NCBI RefSeq assembly: GCF_000315485.1
Contig: NZ_JH992941.1
Span: 744,001-808,000, forward strand
Source: Bacteroides oleiciplenus YIT 12058
GTDB taxonomy: Bacteria; Bacteroidota; Bacteroidia; Bacteroidales; Bacteroidaceae
Direction of reading: 5' to 3'
DNA length: 64,000 bases
The notes under the pieces are model-generated. The model was not told the origin of the DNA and did no database searches. It saw nothing but the letters and a program-made list of their open reading frames with translations. Shown piece by piece: positions 19,268-27,764 of the stretch. Each line of letters starts with the position of its first letter. Position 1 is the stretch's first letter. The position numbers were made by a program, and so were the translations under genes.

Positions 19268-20881
19268 CTATGGTGCGGTCAATGTCACTGTCATAGGGGG
19301 ATTGTCGCCATTCGGATTGGTCAGCGTCAATGTAGCTGTATCACCGGACACGGCATCCGCTCTAAAGTAGAAATAAAGCGCATCACCGCTCACGCCAGTT
19401 GCATGGAGCATCGTTTCACTATTAAGCAGAATCTTGTCCGCATCCTGTACTCCGGTAATTTCCCAGTCCCATGAGCCCGGACTGCCTGAAGTAAAGATAA
19501 TCTTGCGGCGTTGCATGATTCCCGTTCCGGCATCGCTACTGTCCAGTTCCACGTTCCAGGTCATCCACACCCCGTCTCCGCCCCACTGTTTCAGAAGTAC
19601 CCGATGGTGTAAGTTGCCTGCATCGATATAGAACCCGGTACTCCGCTCAGTTCCGACTCCGGAATTGTATTTAGGCATCACAACATTCACATTATACGTA
19701 TACACTCCGCCCGAAACAGATGTCTGGGTCATGTTGACCGTTGCCCACGAATCCATACCACTCTTATCCAGTACAGCACCGACCGGATAGCCCGTATTCG
19801 GAATGGCGTCATAGTTCGTTTTGACCTCTATATCGACCGTGGCTGCATTAGCAGCCGTCAGAACCTTAGTCTGCGACAATTTGAGGTAGTACTGTCCGTC
19901 CAGAATTACATTTACCGGGCTCTCGTCCCACTCAAGAGGGGTGGCGGACAGTTGATAGATATCATTCGATAGCGAAAGGTTGTAGTTGATATACTCACCT
20001 GACTCCCAAGAGTGCGGATTTGTATCGATAATATCCTTGAGCAGGAATTCCCGTTCGCCATAATTGGTAGTGATGACAATCTTGGCCGTCGCAGGGAAAT
20101 CGTCGGCATCAGTAGGCAACATGAGAAACGTACCACCAATCAGAGCGGCATCTTCGGTCACCGTATTGTTGTCGATGAGAGTAGAAGCGATGTTCCCCGT
20201 TGTGACATCACTCCACACAAAATCAGGCTTGTTATGTTCCGTAGTGGCAGCTGGTATATTAGGAATAGTAAGCTTCCCGCTTTTCCCTACATTTCGGAAC
20301 TCTATCTTTTCAATGGTTACTACATCGGGCACCGGGTCTACCTTTTTGAACGTAAAGGTAACCTTGGTCAGCGTGTGGTAGAAATGTATACTCACACCTG
20401 TCATCCATGCAGGCTCCGACAGAGCAGCCAGCACATCAACGTGGTTGGCAGCGTCGGCATTTGCCGTATAATTCAATACCATTTGCCCCGGGTTGGAGAA
20501 GTTAGCAGTGGGCGCATTGGTACCGCTATACGGGTACCACGAGAAGAACTTCATACTGGCACCCAGCAACGCCGGCCAGTATTGCTCCGGTGAGATCGTT
20601 GCCGTGAGGTCGGGGTTCACTCCGGCTCTTGCATTGAAGTATTGTTCCGGAGTAGATGAGGCAGGTGTCAGGGAAGCAAAAAAGCCGAAAGTCTCCCCTT
20701 TCAGATCGGTATTCGAAGAGATAACCGTACCACGGGTTCCGGCGTTTCCACCTTCTCCGATACGTTGCACGACAATCAACTCCCCGCACGGTATCATCTC
20801 TTCGCCGATACACGAAAAGAGGACGAACGGAAGGATAGCTGCCATTACAATCATCTTGATACTATTTCTAAACTTCATCAT
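19268..20881 (-). CDS. Fimbrillin-family lipoprotein (Mfa-like)
   Basis: The 537-residue protein has a lipobox (FVLFSC) and the Mfa-like/BF-type fimbrillin pattern: an Arg in GNAGTRG shortly after the signal, where an Arg-specific protease could mature the pilin; the ISPEQYWP and MKFFSWYPYSG signatures; and the HTLTKVTFTF segment. The start at 20881 is preferred to 20911, since the first ten residues of the longer frame spoil the signal peptide. The C-terminal 200 residues form further beta-rich domains. It sits between the anchor genes and the tip adhesin, and is probably an accessory or tip-proximal pilin. Confidence 0.75.
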   Translation of the reverse strand: MMKFRNSIKMIVMAAILPFVLFSCIGEEMIPCGELIVVQRIGEGGNAGTRGTVISSNTDLKGETFGFFASLTPASSTPEQYFNARAGVNPDLTATISPEQYWPALLGASMKFFSWYPYSGTNAPTANFSNPGQMVLNYTANADAANHVDVLAALSEPAWMTGVSIHFYHTLTKVTFTFKKVDPVPDVVTIEKIEFRNVGKSGKLTIPNIPAATTEHNKPDFVWSDVTTGNIASTLIDNNTVTEDAALIGGTFLMLPTDADDFPATAKIVITTNYGEREFLLKDIIDTNPHSWESGEYINYNLSLSNDIYQLSATPLEWDESPVNVILDGQYYLKLSQTKVLTAANAATVDIEVKTNYDAIPNTGYPVGAVLDKSGMDSWATVNMTQTSVSGGVYTYNVNVVMPKYNSGVGTERSTGFYIDAGNLHHRVLLKQWGGDGVWMTWNVELDSSDAGTGIMQRRKIIFTSGSPGSWDWEITGVQDADKILLNSETMLHATGVSGDALYFYFRADAVSGDTATLTLTNPNGDNPPMTVTLTAP

Positions 20882-20924
20882 CTTATTTCTTTTCCGATAT
20901 AAACAAAACATCCAGTGAAATGTA

Positions 20925-22028
20925 TTACAAACCTATACTCAAATCGATGTTTTTTACTTCACCCCAGTCTTCCACCGTTATCGTCAGTATCTGAATACCG
21001 ATTTTCCCTACCCGGGCCGTTATCTGATATACGTTATTTCTCCGTATCTCCGTAAAAGGCTGTGCTACCGGGGTACCTTTGTCATCAACCTTTGTTATTG
21101 TCTCTATCACCTTCCCAGTTACTCCGGTGACATCCGGAGGTCCCTTCAGGACATTGGTCATGCTGACGGCCAGTCGGTCGGAGTAATCCGATCTGAACGT
21201 ACGCTCGGCAACATAGAACGAACTGAGCAGTTTCCGGTTCTTAGCCCCGGTGGCAGACGAATACGCCCACATTTCCGAGGTTGACGCTGTCCAGGTTTCT
21301 GTTAATAAGTCACTGTCCGGTACGTTGCTCTTCACTTTTCCATAATTTTTTGAAGGCTCAGTATTATCGCGCGTACCATTTGCTTCGTTTCCCATCACAA
21401 AATAACTATCATGAGAAAGGTTGTGCAGGGTAACACTGGTACTTCCGGCAGTATATCCGGTCATCGCTCCACCATCTATAGCTTCAAGAAAGATATCTAC
21501 CCGGGCTACGGCACGTTCGATAACCATTTCTACTTTTTGAGTTTCATCAGGTGCTATAGATATATCCCGAATCACTCCTGTCATGGGCATGCCGGTCGTA
21601 GAAATTATCTGCCCGTCACTATTCAATATATCAGAGATATCATAGAGCATATCTTGCAATGTCCAAAGACTGGCGATACCGTCGAGCTTACTCGTAAGGC
21701 TCTGTGGTTCGTTGGCAATTACTACGACCAAAATATCATTGCTGGAAGTCACTTCGAGAAGCTGCGCATCTATATCGGTAGCTGTCTCTGGAGTGCCCAA
21801 TAGGATGTGTTTATTCACATCCAGCCTCACGCCACCGGGCGTGCTGCCGAATACGATAAACCGCATGGAGTTTATCTCCTCCTGTTGATCCACCTCTCCA
21901 TTGTCCACCAAGTTGATGCTGAGCTGCGCCCGAGTAGGCAAGGTCAGTTCGTCGACAACATCGCTGCTGCACGAAAATAAAAGGGCTGTGAATGCCAGAT
22001 ATATGATATGTAATAGTCTTTTTCTCAT
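20925..22028 (-). CDS. FimB/Mfa2-related fimbrial lipoprotein
   Basis: This 367-residue lipoprotein (lipobox LLFSC) has a fimbrillin-like N-terminal domain: INSMRFIVFGS, DILVVVIANEP and ERAVARVDIFLEA correspond to the repeated beta-strand signatures of Mfa2/FimA proteins. It starts 2 bases after the stop of the Mfa2-type anchor gene, so the two are translated from one message. It is likely an accessory pilin or anchor-assembly component. The exact role (Mfa3/Mfa4-like) cannot be fixed from the sequence. Confidence 0.7.
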   Translation of the reverse strand: MRKRLLHIIYLAFTALLFSCSSDVVDELTLPTRAQLSINLVDNGEVDQQEEINSMRFIVFGSTPGGVRLDVNKHILLGTPETATDIDAQLLEVTSSNDILVVVIANEPQSLTSKLDGIASLWTLQDMLYDISDILNSDGQIISTTGMPMTGVIRDISIAPDETQKVEMVIERAVARVDIFLEAIDGGAMTGYTAGSTSVTLHNLSHDSYFVMGNEANGTRDNTEPSKNYGKVKSNVPDSDLLTETWTASTSEMWAYSSATGAKNRKLLSSFYVAERTFRSDYSDRLAVSMTNVLKGPPDVTGVTGKVIETITKVDDKGTPVAQPFTEIRRNNVYQITARVGKIGIQILTITVEDWGEVKNIDLSIGL

Positions 22029-22030
22029 TC

Positions 22031-23029
22031 TTAAATTTCAATCCCATGAAGCCAGTAAATCCAGGTGCCCACAACAAGTCCGATCTGGATAAATTCTCCT
22101 CCTCCAGGCTTCTCGGTGACAGTGAATATCAGGTTCCATTCGCTCTGACGATCGAGGTATTCCTGGAAAGGAAGTTCTGTTCCGTCATGGCGGGAAGTAG
22201 GCCGGGCAATGCTCAGCAACTTCATCAGGTCGTAGCTCCATATTTTGGCTCCAGTATCCGCATTCTTTATAATGAACTGGTAATCCCATCCGTCTCTATT
22301 GAACAGACGCATGGTGTTGAGACGTGCGGATACAAACACATCGGAGGTTTCTCCCTGACCTGTATAATGAGGCACGTAATGAACCGGTCCTTGGTTTGTT
22401 GGTTCGTTCTCCCAAGAATAGGTTGCACTTTCCGGTGCCTGAATTTCAAACGTATATTGCGTTCCATTTGTTTCGCCTTCTCCATACTTCATCAACGCGA
22501 TATTGAACCGGTTGGTGTTGCGTATCAGGTTCACCGGGTAAACCTTATGGTCGGTATTGGACGGCAAGTGGTCCACCTTCACTACTTCGCTGAAGTAGAG
22601 ATGCTGGAACTCAAAGTCTACAATATCCGATGCACGCTTCAAGGCTACAGTGAGCTGCTGAAGGGTTGTTGTTCCCGGAACCAGTTCACGGCCTGCATTG
22701 TCCAGAGTATGGAAATTGTCGGACAAACTACCAACGGTCAGCACCTTGTAGTTTCCGAAATCGAGTTCATTGGTCAGCGACATCCGGTTGCCGCCAATCA
22801 GCGCGGCAGCCTCGGCTCTTTTAGAAAAGAGCAGTTTGTCATCGCTGCCGAACACGAATACATCCACCGATTTGACCTGCGGGTTGAATGCGTCCGCATA
22901 TTCCATATTATAGTCGAATGTAAATTCCAGCCAAAGTTCACACCGGGGCAAGTCTTCGCGTATAGTGTCACACGAGGCCATACACAGCATCGAGGCAACG
23001 ATAAGGAACAGCTTAGTTTTTCCGAACAT
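22031..23029 (-). CDS. Mfa2/FimB-family fimbrial anchor subunit
   Basis: This 332-residue lipoprotein has a lipobox (MLCMASC) followed by the near-invariant start of this family (DTIREDLPRCELWLEF, then VKSVDVFVFGSDDKL). Mfa2 proteins anchor the pilus to the outer membrane and limit its length in Porphyromonas gingivalis. The C-terminus (NLIFTVTE, then YWLHGIEI) also fits. The gene lies 270 bases downstream of the major pilin gene, beyond a strong terminator, which suits an anchor needed in far fewer copies than the shaft subunit. Confidence 0.87.
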   Translation of the reverse strand: MFGKTKLFLIVASMLCMASCDTIREDLPRCELWLEFTFDYNMEYADAFNPQVKSVDVFVFGSDDKLLFSKRAEAAALIGGNRMSLTNELDFGNYKVLTVGSLSDNFHTLDNAGRELVPGTTTLQQLTVALKRASDIVDFEFQHLYFSEVVKVDHLPSNTDHKVYPVNLIRNTNRFNIALMKYGEGETNGTQYTFEIQAPESATYSWENEPTNQGPVHYVPHYTGQGETSDVFVSARLNTMRLFNRDGWDYQFIIKNADTGAKIWSYDLMKLLSIARPTSRHDGTELPFQEYLDRQSEWNLIFTVTEKPGGGEFIQIGLVVGTWIYWLHGIEI

Positions 23030-23245
23030 ATCTTTTTCTTTTTAGGGGGCAGCATTGTTTAACTGCCGTTTATATTGTCAGAGGACATGTTTAGTGACCT
23101 CCGGTTACTTTCACTTTTAGGGGCGCTTCTCTATATTCATACTATTTTGAGTGCGCAAAGGGGTAGTGCTGTTTTTGGAAAGCCTGTCACCGGCTTATTT
23201 TTATCTTTATCGGCTACCAGTGCCGCACAAAATGTTCTATAAAGA

Positions 23246-23285
23246 AAAAGGCAGGGCAGGCAGTCCGCACTGCCCTGTTCTTTTT
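23246..23285 (-). terminator. Rho-independent terminator after the major fimbrillin
   Basis: On the minus strand a 7-bp stem (CAGGGCA at 23277-23271 with 23258-23252) is followed by CCTTTTTCTTT. It begins 15 bases after the fimbrillin stop. It should reduce transcription into the anchor and minor pilin genes. The rest of 23030-23245 shows no gene and no clear consensus promoter. Confidence 0.8.
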
Positions 23286-23299
23286 ATATAAAAAGTATA

Positions 23300-24997
23300 T
23301 TAAATTTCAAAATTGGTTTGCCAGTATACCCACGGAGCAACTTTAATCTCGAAGTGGAGGTAAGCTCCCAGCTTGTCGATGTCTTCTTCCTCCTTAGGAT
23401 CTTCAGGACCATCACCAGGATACCACGGTGTACCGTTTCCATTTACTTTCGTCAAGGTCAACGTGTAGTAGTTATTACGCACTATACCATATTTTCCATA
23501 CTCCATATGATCGTTAGCTGCGTTATCATGACGAATCTCATAGTAGTAATAGTTGAGACTCTTCTGATACCAGTAGATACAGCCATCTTCTTTAGTCAAT
23601 TCACCACCGTTTGCACTGATATTGTCAAGAATAGTCTGAGTAAGACCTGCAAAGCTACCCGGATCAGCACCACCAAGTGCAGTTTTTACTTGTGTATAGA
23701 ACTTATCGCATGCATTCACCAGGAGTTTCTCCAAAGCAGTTCTATCATCTTCAAGTTTAGCAGCAGCAGGCGTGTAAGCCGCCAGCAATGCAGGAAAGTT
23801 CTTAAAGTTTATAGAGTTAGTACCATTGGAAAGACGATACCAGTCATCACCTAAAGTAAAATCAGCATCATTCTTCCAAGGTGCATACTGGCCTTTAATC
23901 ACCAAACGCGTGGCTGCACCAAATTTCTGATATCCTGCAGCCATTGTGTTTTCGATACTATATCTGTAATTCTCACCCGCAATCGTACTTTTACTAACCC
24001 AATCTACTTTAGGTTCACGATCTACATCAAGTACATTCTTTACAATACCTGTCAGGTATTCTGTACCACCGGCCGTCGTAAAGTTCGGGTCAACCGTATA
24101 GAAGTTGCTCTTATAGAATCCGGTAGTATGGGATGACCTTGTCTTTGTCTTCTGTGCAAAAGGAAATAACAAAGAGTTGTAATAATCAATAGTCCAGTTT
24201 CCAAACTCAAACTGGCCAAGAGAATTACCAGTGACGTCTTCAAAAGGTCCGATTTCCGTCACAGCAACCATAACCTCCATTTTAGATGCAAGACGTTCTA
24301 TATCCAGTCGAGCCGGTTTACTTTTCGCTGCATTTAAGGCTTCTTGTTCAGTTTTATAATCACTGGCCTTAAAGATGTTAGCCGCTACATCGAGTAGACA
24401 ATCAGCTTTCCATGCATGGTTAGTAGGCTCCGGATCACTATCATCATAGAAACCGGCATTAATCATTGCGCAACCATTGCTGTGCACAACCTCCTCTACA
24501 AGATAAGAATTATTAGCTTCACCGCTCTTTGTAGCTACTGTGATCAGAGCGTTGATATCATTAAACGTTGCGCCAGCCGCAATACCATCCAAACGTGCCT
24601 GTAACACAGTTCCCGGATTGGCGACCACAAGTAAATACTTGGTATCCGTACTTACCTTAACTGGAGTGTTCGGAGTAGTAATTCCAGAGTTTGTTCCAAA
24701 TTCACTTGTTCCCAGCACAGTAGCATACTTAGTTGCATCTGCGTCTTTGACTACTACTTTACTTGCGTTGAACGTAATCACATACAGTTCTTTAATTGCA
24801 CTTTCTTCCGGCAAAGACGGTTGCTCGCCAGAGGCGCGTGTTCCCGGAGTTTTAGGATTAGTCAGACTGATTGACACATAAGCCACATCATAACCTTTTG
24901 TCACCCCGCCATCAGAATCATCATCGAGGTCATTTGAACAACTTGCCAATGCCGTAATGGCCAGCAACGATACTAAAATTGATTTAATCTTTAGCAT
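23300..24997 (-). CDS. Mfa1-family major fimbrillin (pilus shaft subunit)
   Basis: The 565-residue lipoprotein (lipobox ALASC) has the fimbrillin features known from Mfa1: an N-terminal domain with AYVSISLTNPKTPGTRASG, where the Arg is a plausible maturation site; SAIKELYVITFNA; and the conserved C-terminal block GKYGIVRNNYYTLTLTKVNG with APWVYWQTNFEI at the very end, which supplies the donor strand. It is the first pilin gene of the locus and is followed directly by a terminator, both typical of the shaft subunit. Confidence 0.88.
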   Translation of the reverse strand: MLKIKSILVSLLAITALASCSNDLDDDSDGGVTKGYDVAYVSISLTNPKTPGTRASGEQPSLPEESAIKELYVITFNASKVVVKDADATKYATVLGTSEFGTNSGITTPNTPVKVSTDTKYLLVVANPGTVLQARLDGIAAGATFNDINALITVATKSGEANNSYLVEEVVHSNGCAMINAGFYDDSDPEPTNHAWKADCLLDVAANIFKASDYKTEQEALNAAKSKPARLDIERLASKMEVMVAVTEIGPFEDVTGNSLGQFEFGNWTIDYYNSLLFPFAQKTKTRSSHTTGFYKSNFYTVDPNFTTAGGTEYLTGIVKNVLDVDREPKVDWVSKSTIAGENYRYSIENTMAAGYQKFGAATRLVIKGQYAPWKNDADFTLGDDWYRLSNGTNSINFKNFPALLAAYTPAAAKLEDDRTALEKLLVNACDKFYTQVKTALGGADPGSFAGLTQTILDNISANGGELTKEDGCIYWYQKSLNYYYYEIRHDNAANDHMEYGKYGIVRNNYYTLTLTKVNGNGTPWYPGDGPEDPKEEEDIDKLGAYLHFEIKVAPWVYWQTNFEI

Positions 24998-25084
24998 AAT
25001 ACAAACATTTTATTAGAAATTAATTTATATATTTATTCTCTTTGTTACAGCATTAGTTAATGCTGTTTTTATTCATTACTGATT

Positions 25085-26605
25085 TTATTTATTCTTCTTC
25101 TCAATTTCGGCAGTATTAGCCTTCTTTTTAGCTAATTCTTCCAGATTTTCCTTGGCTGCATCCAGCCCTGACTGCTTTGCAGCATTCAAATACTTCTCCG
25201 ATAATTCATAATCTCCTTTCATTAATGATAATACTCCCATTGCATTGTTATATTCAGGTAAGCAGCCATCCGACTTCACCCTTTCCAGATAGCGTTCCGC
25301 AGATACCAGATCATTGCGTGAAAGGGCCGCGGTAGCCGCATTCATAGCAGCAATTTCACTTTCCGGATAGAGGCGGACCGCTGTTTCAAAAACATCGATA
25401 AACTCCTGTGACCCCTTCGGATAAGTGTTAGCCACCATGAACATCTCATTCAAACTCAGGTTCTGGGGACGTTTCTTTATCACTTCCTTCGCCTCTTCCA
25501 GATTGAAGTTTCTGACATCATAGCTCACCTTACAGATAGCTACACGCAGACTTGGGAATATTTCCTTCAACATAAGCCGATAGGGCACGCCACCACGAAG
25601 CTGCATCAACTTTGTTTCTCTTCCTTTTTCAATCGGAATATTCGTGATGATATCCAGCACCTCCGCTTTATAATCCATCTCAAACGTATCGAGCGCTTTT
25701 ACCAATCCGTCCCAGTTTTCACCACCGAATATGATATAGTATTGATTGCGCGGGAAATCATACCGTGCAGCCAGATAGTTGCGCAATGCCATGGCACGAC
25801 CTTCGGACAAACGTTTGTTTGCAGCCAGCGTTCCTTCGGGAGAAGCATAACCTATGATATCCAGACGCTTCACGTTCACATTGACATCTGACTTCAGGTC
25901 ATCAATCATCGCACGGATTTTTGCCAACTCCTGAGGATTGTTCATGTATTCAGGACGGATATCCACCTTGTTCACCTCAAAGTCCAGAAAACATTCCGCC
26001 TGTATATCACGACTCTTTATTTCCTCTACTTTAGGCTCCACATACGAGAGATAAGGAGTCACTACATAGGGCACCAGCATACGTTCAAGCGTAACCTTAT
26101 CAAAGGTATGCTCCACGCTCATCAGTGCACTTTCGCCACAGCCACATTCGTCACGCTGTACGTTCAGCCCGGCATCCGCCATCCAAAGTTCGTAAGGCAA
26201 TGTATATCTGTAGCGGATAACGCCACTCTTCTTCTTCTGATTTTTCTCTACCCAATAAGGTGTCTTATAATTCTTCTTCGCTTTAGCACTCATTACTGCC
26301 AGCCTGCGTTCATAAACCAGATACTCGTTTTTTCCTTTGATAGAAACCCGAGGAAGTTCGTAAGTAGTGGTAGGAGAAACTAACTGCGGGATGAGGTCCA
26401 CCCCATGCGCCGATTTCACTTTCACATCTTTCATCAGGATATCGAAATCTATATGGACCGTTTCTCCCAATTGTTCCAATCGCACAGGTACTATGGTGAT
26501 GGTTCCTTCATAAGAACGATCCTGAGCCATAACTCTGTTTACATTCAGGCACAAGACAGTCAGTACCAACGCGATGAATGGCATATTTCTTTTCATCATT
26601 CTCAT
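25085..26605 (-). CDS. DUF3868 / OmpA-like C-terminal domain protein of the pilus locus
   Basis: The 506-residue protein has a signal peptide (to about residue 27). An N-terminal DUF3868-like domain (about 30-190) is followed by an OmpA-like peptidoglycan-binding domain (about 205-340; motif LDIIGYASPEGTLAANKRLSEGRA) and TPR-like helices (about 370-490). It starts one base after the DUF3575 gene ends, so they form an operon. Genes of this pair often precede fimbrial genes in Bacteroidales, and an envelope scaffolding role is inferred. A lysine-rich C-terminus ends the protein. Confidence 0.8.
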   Translation of the reverse strand: MRMMKRNMPFIALVLTVLCLNVNRVMAQDRSYEGTITIVPVRLEQLGETVHIDFDILMKDVKVKSAHGVDLIPQLVSPTTTYELPRVSIKGKNEYLVYERRLAVMSAKAKKNYKTPYWVEKNQKKKSGVIRYRYTLPYELWMADAGLNVQRDECGCGESALMSVEHTFDKVTLERMLVPYVVTPYLSYVEPKVEEIKSRDIQAECFLDFEVNKVDIRPEYMNNPQELAKIRAMIDDLKSDVNVNVKRLDIIGYASPEGTLAANKRLSEGRAMALRNYLAARYDFPRNQYYIIFGGENWDGLVKALDTFEMDYKAEVLDIITNIPIEKGRETKLMQLRGGVPYRLMLKEIFPSLRVAICKVSYDVRNFNLEEAKEVIKKRPQNLSLNEMFMVANTYPKGSQEFIDVFETAVRLYPESEIAAMNAATAALSRNDLVSAERYLERVKSDGCLPEYNNAMGVLSLMKGDYELSEKYLNAAKQSGLDAAKENLEELAKKKANTAEIEKKNK

Positions 26606-26606
26606 T

Positions 26607-27176
26607 CTATTTAATTACGTAAATAAGTGATACACTTGCTTTTGTTGGTCCCACATAATTCTTACTGGTATCTTTCTGTTTAGTGCCACACGTTGCACAG
26701 GGGTACTTCTCATATACGATGCGTGCATACCCCAGTCCAAGGGAAGCCTCAATGCTCCAGCGCTTCTTCAATATCCATGAGTGCCCTATCGAAATACCGC
26801 CTCCATACAGATGTCCCTGATAGCGCATATTCTGCATATTCTCACTGATAAGCGGCCAGTCGGGCAACCCACCTACATTGAAGTCAGCATAGTGACCATG
26901 CAACCCTATAAACGTACGATTGAAGCTTTCGCAGAACCAGTAACGAAGTTCCGGTTGTATACCCCAGTGCTTCAAGCGAGTATCATCAAACTTCCATGGA
27001 TTATAATTCACCGGAATATCCAATGTCCATTTACGTGCCAAGGCTACTTCCAAACCAAGATTCATAGTAGTAGTGGCATCGTAAAGAAGATTGCTTTTTA
27101 CAGCAATCTTCTGAGCCTTACTTTCGGCCGGCAATAATCCCAATATGAATAGTATGCATACTAGTATTTTCTTCAT
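26607..27176 (-). CDS. DUF3575 outer membrane protein of the pilus locus
   Basis: This 189-residue protein has a signal peptide (about 1-21, ending SKAQ) and then a small beta-barrel-like pattern (VKSNLLYDATTTMNLGLEVAL, ELRYWF, GHYADFNVGG). These signatures match the DUF3575 family, which usually sits with DUF3868 and fimbrillin genes. It is the first gene of the pilus locus. Its exact function is unknown. Confidence 0.82.
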   Translation of the reverse strand: MKKILVCILFILGLLPAESKAQKIAVKSNLLYDATTTMNLGLEVALARKWTLDIPVNYNPWKFDDTRLKHWGIQPELRYWFCESFNRTFIGLHGHYADFNVGGLPDWPLISENMQNMRYQGHLYGGGISIGHSWILKKRWSIEASLGLGYARIVYEKYPCATCGTKQKDTSKNYVGPTKASVSLIYVIK

Positions 27177-27660
27177 TCAATTCTTGTTTTTATTTTAAAA
27201 TCATTCTATCGGCCGAATTCGTGTTCCAGCCCGGAACGTACCAAAAACAGCCTAAAATCTCAGTATGCAAATATCGGAGTAATAAGGGAGACGGTAAATT
27301 GTATCTATTTCTGTTATAGGCACTAAAAAAGTAAGGATACAACTATTTAAGTGTTTTTCGAAAGAACAATTGCTGAAACAAGAACAAAGAAGTTTTTAAG
27401 AATTATGATTTCGATATACGAATATTAAAAATACAATTGTTTCAATATTCGAAACTTATGAGAGAAATAAATTCAAATTATTTAATATAAGAAAGAGGGG
27501 CAAATCGTCATTATATACAAGTTGCATAAATACGAATATACAAGTTTATAATCAAAATCGGTTCTACACATACTTCTCAAGCCGATTAAAAGGAATAAAC
27601 GCAAAATTTCATAGGAAACAAAATTGTATTAATTACGACATTATATACTTTATATTCTTA
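27177..27660. other. AT-rich gene-free region upstream of the pilus locus
   Basis: No gene is supported in this stretch. It contains a short inverted repeat CGAATATT/AATATTCG (27419-27426 and 27444-27451) and a direct repeat ATATACAAGTT (27513-27523 and 27536-27546). For the minus strand, GATATTTG at 27275-27268 and TTTA at 27298-27295 are near-matches to the -7 and -33 elements at 19-bp spacing, giving a weak promoter candidate about 90 bases before the DUF3575 gene. Confidence 0.5.
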
Positions 27661-27665
27661 CCTTT

Positions 27666-27711
27666 ATTATAAAAATAAGATGGGGCGTTAACCTCACGGT
27701 CACGCCCCATC
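27666..27711 (-). terminator. Terminator of the GH30-GH5-GH3 cassette
   Basis: A perfect 10-bp stem (GATGGGGCGT at 27679-27688 with 27702-27711) lies 54 bases downstream of the GH3 stop on the minus strand and is followed by a T-rich tract. It separates the glycosidase cassette from the pilus promoter region. Confidence 0.8.
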
Positions 27712-27764
27712 AATCTACGCAATCTTTGATAATAACTAATGAAAAAGAACCCTTTTCAGCAGAT

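Noticed and set aside
22046..23062. Plus-strand open frame of 338 codons opposite the Mfa2-type anchor gene
   Set aside because: The minus-strand frame has a lipobox and family motifs; this one has neither and is a shadow.
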